DNA of 64,000 bases from Rhabdornis inornatus (GCA_013397075.1 VWZS01010177.1:644097-708096), one strand, 5' to 3'. Positions 24,171 through 37,870 are shown, counted from the first letter of the stretch. Translations and numbers: made by a program. Notes: generated by a model not told the origin, from the sequence alone.

Positions 24171-26074
24171 CAAAGGCCTTGATATATGAGAGTGCTGTAA
24201 GGATCCTTGAAACTACCTTTGTTTGGCCCAGAAGAGAAAAGAAGTGCTTTAAAAATATTTCCTGTGATTAAGATAGTTTCACATTAAGTGCTTGGGTTTA
24301 TGAACCTTCCTGTATTTTTGGTACACAAATGGCTGAACTAATATACTACTTTATTAGTACACTCTGCTAGTATAGTGAGCTGATTTCTATATTTTTTTCA
24401 GTTTGAGTGAATGAGAAAAAAATTATATTCACTAAGCAAGATAATTTTAAATTTTAGCTAATGTTAGAAACTCAGAAGCCTGTTTTATATAAGCAAAGAA
24501 CAGGAATCTAAGAAAAACCTGCCGAAATACTAACTTCTAAAAATGGACTTTGCAGTAACAAGAAATTCTACAAATAATTTTAATTTAAATAATTAAAACA
24601 AGATTTTATTTGGAAAAATATATTAATAAAATATTTTTTCTTGGAGATTTTCACTGTAGTGATATGTGTCAGCTAAGGAAGTGAGAATATCTTCTTTTCT
24701 TATAAAACTCTTTATGCCAACTATACTGACTTTATTTAGAGTTATGGAGGCAAACAAAGAATCGCATCTACTTCCTCAGTAATTAATTATTTTATTTCTT
24801 AGTTTTGTTCTAAGAAACAGTGGTTTTTACATTAAGAAATTTTGTGTCAAGCTTTTACCATTTTGCACCAAATATGTTAAATAAAGTAATTTCATACACG
24901 CTTTAAATTGTACATTACAGTAGGCAGAAATACAGGTAACATTGATAATTCCATTTATAAAATGTAACTCTACTTAGCTGTAGTCTGGGAATCTGTGACT
25001 CAGACAGATGTTTTAAAGTTACTTTCTTTATGACCAACAGATTTCTGACTAGTTTACGCCAGTATTTTGGGATACTCACCACCAGATTTTTTAAAATAAA
25101 TGTTGCAGGTTTTTTTTCTTGTTACACAAAAATTTGGAAACTCCATGTGGAATCAAAATTCGGAAAAGAAATAAAACCAATCCTTGTTTTCTTGGTTTGT
25201 CCTGACTTGTTTTTCAAGGTTTGGATATTCAAAACTTCTCTAGGTATACAAATTCCCAAAATTTTCAGGATTAAGTAAGACAATATTTTCCTAGTCTTAT
25301 ATACTATTTTGACCTTCTTACATAAGAGAATATACCATAATCAGTTTTTAAAAATATTCTATTATAGAGAGTCTAACAAAATAATCAGTGCCAAATCCAT
25401 ATACATGAGAATTGACAGAAGTCTAGGTTAAGTTAGGACTAAGAATGCAGGCTCGCGATGTCTCATACATTTTTGGGTTTCACCAAAACTAGTAACAAGA
25501 CTAATGTAAAAAAAAATGTTATGGCAGGTAATGGCTGTATTGAACACAGTAGAAAAGCAAAACAGGGAATATAGAAAAACACAGGGTCAGCTATGTGAAA
25601 GTCAAGAACATAAAACATGTTCTTGCTTAGAACCTAAGTGTTAACAGTAGCAGACAAAAATATTTAGTTGCTTAGTTAGCTTTTAATTGTTAAACCTACA
25701 TAAATAAAAATCTTCCAGATGATAAAAAAAAATATGACAAAGTACTGTGGGTTCAATACAATGAACTGGCAATAAAGCAATGCCAACACAAATCTTGGAA
25801 TTTTAAATCAAATGGTCATCTAAATGGCACATTTTGCTCTGATGTGCATCTGATGGGATAAAGCCATGGGTTTTGAAGGACTTTGCTGACATCATTACAA
25901 CACTACTCTCTCTTGTCTTTGAAAAATAAAAGTATCCTGATGTCTTTGAAAATGAAAATGTCAACGGTCATCTGCAGGAGTGGCAGCAAGGAGAATCTAG
26001 GGAGAGTGATCAGTCTCATCTCAGTACTTGGGCATCCTTTAGGTATTAATATTGGACTGGATTCTGATTGCTTT

Positions 26075-26147
26075 CACTGTCAACAACCTGAGCATCAGAA
26101 GAGAGCACATCAGCAGATCTGCAGAAAGCATCAAACTGATAGGAGTT
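26075..26147 (+). mobile_element. Degenerate CR1 fragment from the RT region (tentative)
   Basis: The stretch with GTCAACAACCTGAGCATC, then GAGCACATCAGCAGATCTGC and AAGCATCAAACTGATAGGAG parallels the CR1 RT segment coding the INDLDEG...SKFADDTKLGG region, which carries the F/YADD catalytic motif. Here the motif region is substituted beyond recognition as protein. It is short, so a chance resemblance is possible. Confidence 0.4.
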
Positions 26148-26174
26148 GAGAGAGGAGAGAGAGAGAGAGAGAGA
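26148..26174. repeat. (GA)n microsatellite
   Basis: GAGAGAGGAGAGAGAG-type dinucleotide array directly after the CR1-like fragment. Confidence 0.95.
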
Positions 26175-28714
26175 TTACCATCTCTGTTTCAATGTTACAT
26201 TTGTCTTGAAGCGTAAATACAAGCAGGAACGTGTATGACAATTTCATGGGGTAAAATGGAGATAATTATTTAATGGATGGAGAGAAAGGAAAAGATTTAC
26301 TGGAGAAGTCTAAAGAACAGTTAGACAGTGGAAGAAACAGGAGCAAACACAGTAATGGAAACAAAAAAGGGTTATATTTCAATAAGAGCAAATTTAGCAA
26401 GGTTGAAGGCAGCAAGCTAAGAATGAAAAAGATGAGGCACTTGAAATTAGAAAGTAATCACTAAACAAAAAATTACTTAGGACAGAGTAATTTTATTAAC
26501 ACATAAATGTATAGGTTTTACTTCTGTAAAGAAAGTGGATATCATTGTCCAAAAGAAACTCAATACAGACAGTATGACAAAGCACTCTGTAATGATAAAG
26601 AGAATTGAAACAGAAAAAGATGTAAAATGGAGTGGGTATTTATGTTTGGAAAGCATATATGTTTTCAGTTTGGCATAAAAGATGTTGGAGCAAAGAAGTG
26701 TTAAAGAGATCCACAGCTGATTACAGAGTATACCTAAATAAGAAGAAAATTCTATAGGGCAAATAGATCAGGTAAAGAAGAAAAGATGGTCATAATGTTA
26801 ATCATATATTCAGAAATATAAATATCTGTGGAAAAGGGGAGGCAAAGAACATCTACTTTTGAAATACAATAAAGGATGAAAAAATACCTAGAACAAGTTA
26901 CACAATTTTATTAAATTAGATAAGCGGGAATACTGAGAAAAAACAAACATCCTTTTCAGCACATGATTTTATTTAAGAAAGATTGGCTTAAATGTTCAAA
27001 CCTGAAAACACTGGCTAAGGGTGTATTTAGTACAGATTGAAGACGATTTCTCTTATTCAAGAGAAACAGTTAACTGTTATACAGTTGAGTCATAGCCACA
27101 TATGGACACAGTATTTTCAAAGCCCATAAAAAGAAGATTTCTAAGAATGATTTATGAACCTATTCCACTGACTTTTCCTCTGTTTATGGTTTCTTGTTTT
27201 TTACATGTCTTGATTATATAGATGTAAAATATTTTTGTTAATTCATTCTGAGTATTATCAAGAGGTTGTGATAAGGAATTAATATTTCAGTATAATGTTG
27301 CAAGTCTGTTTCATTAGACTAATCAGAGAACTTCCCAAAAAATCTAAATAACTCATACAATTCACTAGAGGCATTATCAACTTAATCTGTGGTTTGTTTT
27401 GGGGAGGAGGTTGTTTGTTTGTTTGTTTTAGGGGTGTTTTGGGTTTTTTGCTTTGTTTTCATAAAGGAAATTCAGTGTTTAAATGCATAAGCCAGAAGTC
27501 TGCCCCTCCTGCATGGTATAGAAAATTTTTTACTTCAAAACAATTTCAGCCTAGCAAAATGATGATGTAAGAACTCTTAGAAAGTAAATGTGACTTAAAC
27601 CCCTAGTGTTCACACCATCTGCAAGAGCTGAATGACTGTGAGTGTTATATGTGTATTGTGACTTTGCCCAAAGACAACAATTAGCTTGAGTTACCATGTG
27701 TGTAACTACGATCTCCCTCATTTTCAGAGTCTGGTGTTTACCTAGACACAAATTTCACACAGGATGTACAGTGCTACCTTCATTTTGTTCAAATGATAAT
27801 TTTTGTCAATTAGTTTTGTTGTAATGTAGAGGCAAGACTGTGAATAAAATAGTCCGTGCACAGAATTAGAAATATGTTGCTGTCAAGGAATCTCACTATA
27901 TCTGTGTTGCACAGCATTAGGTCAACATACGGTGCATGGAAATGAAATGCAATGTTATCATTATTACTATTTGCTGTTTCTTCTCAAAGACTTTGAATCC
28001 TACAATTAAGCTTGACAATACAGATAAAATATTAATAATTTTCAAGATTAATTTACTTGAAACTATCATAATTATATCCGTTGAGAACATGTTTCCTCTT
28101 CTCCTATGATGCTGGTACTAGATGGCTGTTACAGTCTTCCACCCCTAATTTTTCATTTCAGAAATAACATCTGTGTTGTCACTGAAGACACCACATTTGG
28201 TATCTTTCAGTGCTTTCTGCTTAAAAGTCAGTGAGCAGGAAGGAGCTTGAACAGGCTAAATAAAGAGTCCAAGGACAGAGATTATGAAAGAAAGAAAGAC
28301 TAAATGGGTGTTTGCGTGGGAGCGGAAGAATCTTAGAATAGATTCGCAGTTGTAAAGTTGAAAAGTCTTTTCCCAGTGCCACCATAAGTGCTGTGCAGAT
28401 GCTGTTATGCAGCAAGGTGAACATAATAAAGTCAAGTTGCAATGCAGAGGCAGCATCACCATAATAAATTGCAAGACCTTCAGAATCATACTCAGATAAT
28501 GATATTACGGCTACAGTTATGGCTTATTTATTTAACCAAGGACAAAGTTGTTGAGACAGTTTCGTTTTCAAGAAAGGCCTGACAAGGCAGATGGCAGTAA
28601 TGGCACAGGACAAATGAACTTCTCTGCTAGCTGGCCAATACAAAATACAGCACAACTCAGGAGGACAGAGTGTGTGCTCTTAAGAGGAAACATAACCAAT
28701 GAAATTAAATACCT

Positions 28715-28752
28715 ACTGAGCATTAATAAACCCATTAGTGAGCATTAATAAA
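28715..28752. repeat. Tandem repeat, two 16-bp units at 22-bp period
   Basis: ACTGAGCATTAATAAA (28715-28730) and AGTGAGCATTAATAAA (28737-28752) differ by one base. Confidence 0.85.
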
Positions 28753-29405
28753 ATAAAAAGGCTCACTCCTTTACAGCCTTGGGAGTCAGCAGCTCCATTC
28801 TCTGTGAACTATTTAGTAGGGCTGGGAGAATGATTTGAGGGGGAGAGCTGGGAAAAGAGTAAATCAGAAGGTACATTTTAAGTTAATGGGCAGGGACCGA
28901 ATATAGCTAAGGGCTGAATCAGCTGAAGTGAAGGTTGGAATGAGTCTATGAGGAAATTAATAATTCTGTATACAAAGAGGAGTTTCAATAGCATGCAGTA
29001 AATAACTCCTAGGGACACACACTGAACAACGAGGAAGAAACAAATCATGGAATAGCTGCAGTTTCCTGAGCCACTGTCCTTCAGCCTGGATAGGGTGGGG
29101 GTATGGTAGGAAAAAAAAAAAAAGGTCTGCAATTAAATACTATATCAGAATGAGACAGTATCAAGGTTGCATGGTTCCTTATTTGAGGTTCCCACCCCTG
29201 TAAATGTGTCTGCCCAGTACTGACTGTATTTCATTTTTCCATGATAGACTTGGCTATTTCTCTCTCCTTTATTTCTCCTTGCCTATCTTCAGCCTCTTTC
29301 ACATACAACTCCTTTGCAAATCCTTTTGTATGTAGCATTAATGAACTGTATCCATATTTCCAATATATTCAAAATACAAAGAAATAATAGAAAAAAAATT
29401 CCAAA

Positions 29406-29472
29406 TTAAAAAAAAAAAAAAACAAAACAAAAAACCCAAACCAAACAGAAACAAAAACCCAAAGAAGAAAAC
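29406..29472. repeat. A-rich low-complexity tract
   Basis: A poly-A run of about 15 followed by AAAAC/AAACC units. Confidence 0.9.
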
Positions 29473-31795
29473 TATACAATTTAGTACTAATGCAATAGGT
29501 AGTTCACCAATCGCCAGTAACCCATCATTTTAAAATGCTTGTCATGAAGCTCTGTCCCTACTAGACAGTCAATATCTCTGTGCCAGGAACAGAGCTGCAA
29601 AAATACAGAAGGTCAAAGTGCATTAGAAATTGACACACGCTATAACCATACATATTTTGTGGATCTTTGATCTCTCTGAGGCTTTTTTTGGTATTTTAAC
29701 ACATCAGAGAATTGTAACTTGCCTTGTAAAATGTGCTGCCACCTATACTTAAAAGCAAGGCCACAAAAAAATTATGCATATACTCTACTGAACTTTATGT
29801 GCCTCACTGAAGCACCAAAACTGGAAGCATGGTCACTTTTTCCATAATCAGTGGAAAGCTAAAAAGGACTATTTGGTGAGCTGAATCATCGTCTGGACTG
29901 TCTATCCTCACTGTTTGCAAATGACACAGAGAACATGTGGCCTCCCATTAAACGTATTCAAGTAGAAAAATTAAGAAACTTTAGATGTCAAAACTGTTAG
30001 AAGTCTGCTATCATAATGGCTAAGCATTTTTACCTTTCTTTTTTTGCAGACCCATTTCTATGACAATAAATAAAAATATAAGAAATATTTCCCATAACTA
30101 ACAGATTAACACTGCAGCAAATGGCATTTTGTGGTATTTGGATGAATTCCATGTTTTCAATTCTGCTTTATTTTACATCTTAAATATTTCATAATTAAAT
30201 TATTTTTATTGAATCTTTCCTTTTAGTTCTTAATTCATGAATTACTCTGTAGTGTAGGAGCTTCCTGAACACATTCGGTCCACAGGCACACAGAGTTTAT
30301 CATGCAGATGTTTGTATTAAACAGCTAAGCAAATAAAGAAGTGCCCCAGAGACTCTTACCATAACACTGAACTGTCATTCTTCATTTGTTGCTATATAGT
30401 TGCAAAGATTGTTTTTCCATTCTTGCTTTATTCATCTAACACCAACTTCTTTAATGTCCAAGGTCACAGAGAGAGAACTACATTTCTAGAATACTTCCAG
30501 GTTGGACAAAAACGCCCGCCTGCAATGAAATTTTTTTAGAACACATTCCATTGTAATGCAGGGGTTACATTGCAAATAGAGGTTTAGAACAGGTGTATCA
30601 TCATTAATGAGGTAATATTTTATATTCTAGGAATTGCACAGGATTTTTGCCAAAAATTAAATTATATTTAGTATCAGATGTTATTAGCTTAATTGTTTAA
30701 ATTTTTTTTAGAGTTTACTTTCTTGTTTTAATGTTATCAATGTCATATTTATTAATTTTTAATTTTCAGACATATTAATTTCAAACGTATGTGAAATGCC
30801 TGCAGCTATGTTCACTTACTTTGTGGCTACTTCCACAAGAAAAATAGTTCCATTATTTTTCCAGATTTTTTCAGAACTGAATGCTTTAAGTGAAGAATTA
30901 CTATAAAAAGAGGCAAGACTGAAGGCACATCTAGCCCAAAACTTTGCTTTTGACATGGCAGCCAAAACCAAATATCCAAGTAACAAAACAAGATGTGAAC
31001 AAGGATATATGACCCTTCAAAATATGTATCCTCTTAGATACCATCCATTTTCAGATGGCATTTTCATGTGAGTATCAATAAACCTAATATCTTGTTGCTA
31101 TATAGTAACTTAAAGTTAATAATTTTTGAAGTGTGAAGTCTAAATATAAAACCGGGAATCCTTCTTTCCATGTCTCTCACTTTGTTGAAATGCTTTCACT
31201 TCTGATGGAATCTAACGTAACTTTTCCAGCAACTGCACTTTGAATGTCATCAGTGTATGTATTCTCATTCTGCTTTTGAATCATATTTCAAAGAATGAAT
31301 ATCAAATGTAAAGAAACAGGTATCATACCCATTTATTTTTTAACGTCTGCCCATAAAAATATCACGTATTACAGGAATGAACATTAGATTTAACCATGCT
31401 TTTTTTGTTGTTTTTCTTTTCATATGGACTTCTGTACAGTGAGCACAGAATTGAGATAGATTTGTGTTTTTACATAAAATACCAAGCAATGTGCTCCTGA
31501 GACTATAGTTTCCAGGACACATACACATAAAGCATGATTTATTTCCATCGTGATGCACTATTAAAAATGAATTTATTAAGACTAAGAAAAGCTGTCCTTT
31601 TAAACAAGATTAACCATGGAAACCCACCCTTCTCTCAATACCGACACAATAAAACTGAAACAATAAAAATACAAAACACTATTTTCTACAGCTCACAAAA
31701 ATTACTTGAAGTAAGATATTTGATCCTCTACACTTCTTGTCTGTTCTTTTTATTCTTTTTTTCCCCTTGTTTTTGCTTGTTTGTTTGTGTGGGGT

Positions 31796-31797
31796 TT

Positions 31798-31877
<80 letters not shown>

Positions 31878-31886
31878 TTTTTTTTT
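31796..31886. repeat. (TTTC)n microsatellite plus T run
   Basis: About 20 uninterrupted TTTC units (31796-31876) run into T-rich sequence, then TTTA units. The whole tract is pure pyrimidine on the plus strand. The serine/phenylalanine-repeat open frame across it (31534-31968, 144 codons) is a composition artefact. Confidence 0.98.
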
Positions 31887-32879
31887 AATTTATTTATTTA
31901 TTTTATTATTTTGTTTTCAAGGCCTTCTGGAGAGGTCAGTCCCTCAGCAAATAATTCCTTTCTTCTGATATGAGCCATCTAAAGCTTAGGTATCTAGTGA
32001 GGTGTTCAACTCTAATGAGGAATAAGAGGGATAGAGGGAGAAAGATGTTGCTACTGAACAGAGTTAAATCTAGGTGACTAAACTTCAAATGGCTGAGATC
32101 AGATGTGATGAATTCCATCCTTAAGAGCTTTATGGAGCTCCTGACACACTATAATATTTATAGATGACTCAAAGCTACTGAGATACATTAATAGGAATGG
32201 AATAGTAAAATCTGGGCTGCTCAAGGTAAGAACCATAAGATTCTGATACTCTTTGTCCTCTGCTTAACTTTGCATTTTGGTAGAAGTACACAATTTTGCC
32301 CTTAATCTCTCGGGGGCAAGGTGTTCAGTGCCACTTGATATGTCATTGTTTGTATGACCTCTGAGAATCAGGCAACTGAGATCCCATTGTACACTACATT
32401 AGACTAGTTCCTGCTGTCTTGGCTTCATTCCAGCTTGGGTAAATAGGTTCTGTCTACCTACATTTTTTTGGGTTTCAACTGGTTGTACTATTCTTCTAGA
32501 GTTTCTGCTTCAATTTGTTATGCAATGCTCATGTGTATTCTTCAGTAATCAGTGCATTTCAGTAGTAGGTGAAGTGAACATTAATAACACCTACCACCCT
32601 CACAGGCTGAATAAACAGGTCTACACAGCACCTGGAGTTCCAATGATGAGAGAGGCTACAAAAGTGGAGAGCAGATATCATGAAATAGTCCTTAAGTCTC
32701 TGTCTCTGTTGGTGTTCACAACCCCAAATATGTGAGTCACTTAATGTTAGATGTTTTCTTTGTAATGAGGTACTATGGCATACTGTAGAGGACAAGTAAG
32801 CAAAAATATATATATAAAACACAGTATCTCTTGATGCAATATACATGAAATGTAACGCCATGTAATTCTTTAAAAGGTC
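31887..32879. other. Unique or old-repeat sequence, no gene seen
   Basis: Near 31975-32005 the words CATCTAAAGCTTAGGTATCT and AGTGAGG resemble 63372-63400 (CACCTAAACTTAGGCATCTA, ATGAG). This suggests relics of one ancient dispersed repeat, but boundaries cannot be set. Confidence 0.4.
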
Positions 32880-33575
32880 ATGTCTTAAGCCAATGCCACC
32901 AGTGAGGTCTGTGGTGGTTGCACCCAGCTTACTGTGAACTTTGGTGAACCAACTACATCATTTCCAGGGGCTGCCTGGAAACAATGACCCAGACCTCTTG
33001 TAGGCATGCAAATATGACTATAAGTCAGTCATTTGTAAATAGTGGACACCCTGGGGCTGTAGAGCTCTCCTGCACAGCCTTGGGCTGCACACCACGATGT
33101 CCCCTTGAGCAAGGATGCTTCTCAAGGTTATTTCTCGAGGCTGAGCGATTCCTTGCCATAACAAATTCCCAGTAAGGGAATAGTAGCACGTTAAACTTTG
33201 AAATCTTAACTAAGTTATATAAAGTATTGATTGTGCACAAATCATCCTTTAGACATAAACCATTCACCAGGTCTGGGCCTAGGATTGGATCCAGCTGTGC
33301 CTAGATGCCTCTCTGAGATGGAATTTAAAAAGCAAGGGCACCCTTCCTGAACCATGACTCAATGGATGGTACTCCCTGACAGCTTTATCTGACCATGTTC
33401 CCTATGAAATAAATAATCAAGTGTACCTTGTTATCAAATCTTGTTAAACCTTTGTCTCATTAATATTGAATTTTGTTAACTCACTGCTTTGTGTTGATAA
33501 ATTATATTGTCTCTTTCCTCTTGTGAGTGAAGTCCATTACTCCATCTGCAACAGCTGGGTATGAAAGAAACCATA
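32880..33575 (+). mobile_element. LTR of an ERVL-like endogenous retrovirus (approximate ends)
   Basis: I recognise this as a common bird LTR from words such as GGCATGCAAATATGACTATA, GCACACCACGATGTCCC, TTCTCGAGGCTGAG, GAATTTAAAAAGCAAGGGC and CTGACAGCTTTATCTGACC. A polyadenylation signal AATAAA at 33408-33413 sits in the expected place before a T-rich segment. No internal gag/pol sequence adjoins, so it is probably a solo LTR. I could not match a target-site duplication, so both ends may be off by tens of bases. The ERVL assignment is from memory. Confidence 0.65.
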
Positions 33576-36500
33576 TTATCTGATCATTTACTGATATAAA
33601 TTAACTCATTTTCTTGAACAAACAAAAAATACACATTCCTACTGGAGCCGAAAAAGGATTTTTTCTTCCCCTGATAACCATAATAATTTACAGTTTGTGA
33701 AATTTGGTATGGGTTAACTATTCCTCTTCCAAAAGTCATTAATTTGCCATTATTGGAAAGAGCACACTGAACTAACTGGGACAGTGACTTGAACAGAGTC
33801 TTAGAATCTAAGGCCAGAGGCACTGTTAAATGGTTTAGTCTGATCATGATGCATTTCGCCCAGTGTCAAACGTTAATGATATTTGTTTAGATTCTAAATT
33901 CCTAACTCATATGACAGTAAACCATAGGAAGCCAGAGGCTCTATTTGCTTTTGAGATGTAAATAATTTGCTGCTCCAGACTGTTGTCGTATCCTGTTACA
34001 CTTCTATTAGAATGTTAACATGAGAGCACCAGAATATAGACACTGGTCCACCTTTCCCCATGCTTGAATACTCCACATTGCCTACACTTAAGAAAATGTT
34101 CTATAGTATCCTGCATTCTCTTATTTCCCTGCAAAAACCTCAGCATCTCTTCTGTGCCAGTAAAGATTCGAGATGTCTGTAGCCTGGACCTTGTACACCA
34201 TATCTAAGCTTTCCATAGATCTAATATCAAAGGAAAAGCTTTCAAGCTTGTGCTACCCTCTTCAGCCACATCCTGACCACATAATCTCAAACAAATGCAT
34301 ATTAGTGCTTTTATCATAAATTTCCTTTCCCCCTTGTATCTCACAGATGCATCTCTTTCTGATTCCTCAGGTAGACATATGTCAAGGTACTATGACACAC
34401 TCCTTCCAATCTGGACAGTTGGGACGAGAATCTAGGGGTCCATATCAGGAACCTAATAGTATAAATTTTGTCTTTGGCGTGAAATGTGTGTTATAATCAG
34501 ATAGAATCATCTGCAGGGGAAATAGAAAATGGTAGTCCAAATGTTTAGTGTTCTGAAAGACAAATAATGAAAACTGACAGAATACAGGAATCACAGAATA
34601 GGAAATTGGAGAAACAGTCAGTCTCACTGCAAAAATTAGAAAAAATTAGTTTCTTTTGTGTTTGTGTGAGACATTTCTAGTGCCATAAGGAGTTACATTT
34701 TCAGAAAAGATATTGAATTCTCTGAACATTTTCTGAGAACATTGTCATTAGATATAAAGCCTTGGTTAAAAAGAAAAATAAATCCCAGCAGTATAAGAAT
34801 GACATTTATCTTAATTTACTTTAATCTCATCATTTAAAGAAAAATAAGAAAAAAATATGGAACTGAATAATCTTATAATTGCATCATGTACAGTATTTTG
34901 TCTACGTAAATTACTTTTGAAATCTATGTTTCAAAGAAGTTGCCAACCACATCATATTTGTGAGTGTGCCTGAACCATTGTATTAAAAAGACCTTATTTC
35001 ATGTAGAGGCAATGTTATAGGGTTTACAGCACAGGGATCAGTGATTTTCTCAAGAGTGTCTCATTCTCCTTTTACTTAATGTACTACAGGCAATGCTGGC
35101 AGCTTTAATCTTTCAGAGAAAACCTTAGAGTTGGTCACACTTAGTAAATTTCTCTGTATGAGTCTTATCCTCTGGGCCCAAAGTCTGCAAGCTAGACCAT
35201 GACCTACAGTAAAGTACTGTCTGCCTTGACTTTGTCCCTTCCTCCAGGCATACATGAACGGGATATGATTAAAATTGGTCATTTTAAGCTGGAAATACTT
35301 CTGTGAATGAGCTATGAGGGAACCCAGGTGACTGTCACAAACTTCTAAAGTTATGTCAAATAAATCTCACACAAACTATCCATGAAGTGCAATCAACTAT
35401 TTTAGACTCTTTTCACTACTTCCTCCACACTAAGTTGCCCAAAAATCCTTTCCCAGAGTATGCTGTCATGATGAGATAAATTTTACAACGATATGCAATA
35501 AGTGAAGAAAAGTTGATATTGTGTTTTGACAAGTGGTTCCAAGATGTTTATGCCTTTTTCTTAAAGTAGCCCCAAACCTCTTCTAAAATTCTAAAATAGC
35601 TTGAGAAGATAGTAAAACAAGAAATTACAAGTGTACACAACCCAGCACCTCAGTTTTCCCTGTATCACTGTACATATTTGAAGATGAGAGGAATTACTTC
35701 ACTTTTCTTTTCTCATCTATCCCTGGCTTCATTTCTCAGTTTTAGATCTCTTCATTATTTCCTCTCCTTCCTCTTTACTTGTCTCTTTAGCTGTACAGGA
35801 TCCTCAAAGAATGATAGCTGGATTCTTACCATGCTCCCTTTATCTAGCTAGTGCAAGAACACAGTGACACAAGATGAATTGGCAATCTCAAGTAATTTCC
35901 AGCATATTAATGCTAAATTTAAATTGAGCATGCTCTTTTGTAAAGCGTCTTAAGAAGAATTGCTCCTCTCATGATTTTTAAGCTGTGAGTATGGGAGAAC
36001 CTGGTGGAAACTTAGACTCCAGCTGGCTAAATAGTGATTTCCCTGAGCAAACAAAGAAATCTCTTTTACAGGCTCTCTCTCTTGAGTCTGTGTCAACACT
36101 TGTTTCCTTCTTTTTCTTGGAATATTTAATCCTTTTTAATCATATTCCTGCTTTCCATTTTGCATAATGATGTCAAAGTAGCACGGTTTCTTTAAGGGTA
36201 CAGCTAGTATTTTGAAGCTCTAATGGTATTTATAAAATTACACCATAATACATAAGAATACTAATAGTGTTTTTTATTTTTGTAACAGAAGTAACATAGA
36301 GAAACATACATAAATTGATAAAAATACAGAAATTTCAAGCACATCTCCTGCAAATCAAGCAAGTAAAATATACAAATTCTGTATGTTTAACTATTTAAAA
36401 TTATGTGAATGGACACCTACCATCTCTTCCAGGCAGATTCCTGAAAAAAAATCTAAACAAGTATGTAATCAAATCCCCCTCATATGTTTCACCACAGCCT

Positions 36501-37596
36501 CTTTCACTTGTAGACTATGCCAGAAACTAGGCCCTCAAAAGTTTATCACATCCACTTTTACTATCTTTAGATTCTTTTTGAGTTCTCTCATGAAAAATTG
36601 TAGAAAATTTGTTTCAAGCCTTTGCATGTGATCACATGCATGCTTTGTTTGCTGGTTTTGTTGTTGTTTTTCTTGCTGGTTGATGACAGTAAGAAAAATA
36701 TCAGGAACCTCTTTTCTTTAGAGTAAAGACAAATTAAAGACATACAAATTTTTTCTTCAGAGTAAAGAGACAATATACATAAACTTTTTATTAATAAGAA
36801 AGATTGTATGTCTTTAATCTCTTCATCACTCCAAAGAAAAGCAGTTCTTTACATTTTCCTTACTACATGTTTCTGCAAGATCTAAATGTACCACCAATTC
36901 TGGAAAATTCTTTGTATTGAAGTTAAAATAAAAATATGAAAATAATATATTACTGAGTCTGTGTGCATGCTGAACCTCAGATTTTGTTACACTACTGTCT
37001 AGAAATACTTCCAAAGACAAACACAAGCACCATACAATTAACTTCCTTCTCTTTAATATGTGTCATACATAATTTATCTGAGAAGAGGTAAGTCAAATTT
37101 CATCTAGTATAGAATTTGCTCTTGAAATATGAGCACAATTTTAGGTTACAGAATCATAGACTGAAATAACAAAAAATGGACAAATGAATGCACGAACAAA
37201 AATTGCATAACAAACGCAATTGATTAGTAAAGGCAGTGATAACAAAGGAAATGATAATCCTGCTAGGAGAAAAATGGAGTTTTTAATGAACTGCAGGAAT
37301 AGGTTCTTTCATGATAAGAAAAATACACATAAGGACAGACCATGGAACTTCAGATAACGAGAATATTTCTTACTTTAAAAAGCAGATTAATTTTGGGACT
37401 TTCTTAAAACAAATAGGATTCATAAGCAAACACTAAATGGTCTAAGAAATTTTAAAAATGCCATCAGGAACTGTTTCCAAAAGCTCAACCAAGAGAAATT
37501 GCAAATTTACCATACACAAGTGGCATGCCTTCTTGCCTTGAAATCAGACACAAAATCAAGTACTTTAGGTGAAAACACAAATTTTGTTCTCATTTT
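33576..37596. other. Unique sequence, no gene seen
   Basis: About 4 kb of AT-rich DNA. Short open frames (60-87 codons) occur on both strands and none has a recognisable motif. Confidence 0.5.
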
Positions 37597-37673
37597 GACT
37601 ATACTAAAACAAAGAACAATAATTACTTTGACTGTCAGTTAAAGTAATTATTGTTCTTTGATTTAGTATAGTT
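37597..37673. repeat. Near-perfect 77-bp palindrome (37-nt arms, 3-nt loop)
   Basis: The left arm (37597-37633, GACTATACTAAAACAAAGAA...) is the complement of the right arm (37637-37673) at 34 of 37 positions. In a plus-strand RNA two of the three differences would be G-U wobbles (37597/37673 and 37630/37640), leaving a single A-A mismatch (37609/37661). The loop is GTC. AT-rich. It could be a snap-back duplication, a small palindromic transposon relic or a hairpin RNA source. No TSD is evident. Confidence 0.95.
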
Positions 37674-37870
37674 AACTTTTGTTCATTTTTCATATAACCA
37701 TATATGAATAAAATCTCACAGCCAACAAGTTTCTTCTCCTTACAATACAATGAGGCATATTTCAGGAATTCATTAGAGAAGGATCCAGGTGTTTAAAAAT
37801 AATTTGAAAGTTGATAACTCGGGAATAAACTGATTTGCAATCTATTGAAATTGCTTGTTTTCTACTTCTA
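37674..37870. other. Short unique spacer
   Basis: No feature recognised between the palindrome and the LTR candidate. Confidence 0.4.

Larger units (their letters stand above)
23314..26074. other. Unique sequence, no gene seen
   Basis: AT-rich. It contains an (AAAT)n array (23521-23553) and a short telomere-like motif (24148-24170). An 82-codon frame at 25030-25278 has no recognisable motif. Confidence 0.5.
26175..31795. other. Long unique stretch, no gene seen
   Basis: About 5.6 kb. It contains a small tandem repeat (28715-28752), an A-rich tract (29406-29472) and a TTTG run near 27411-27428. The part at about 28540-29060 is more even in base composition, but I recognise no exon or RNA in it. 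Confidence 0.5.

Noticed and set aside
31534..31968. 144-codon plus-strand open frame, the longest in the window
   Set aside because: Its middle is a serine/phenylalanine repeat made by the TTTC array and T runs; the rest has no recognisable motif.
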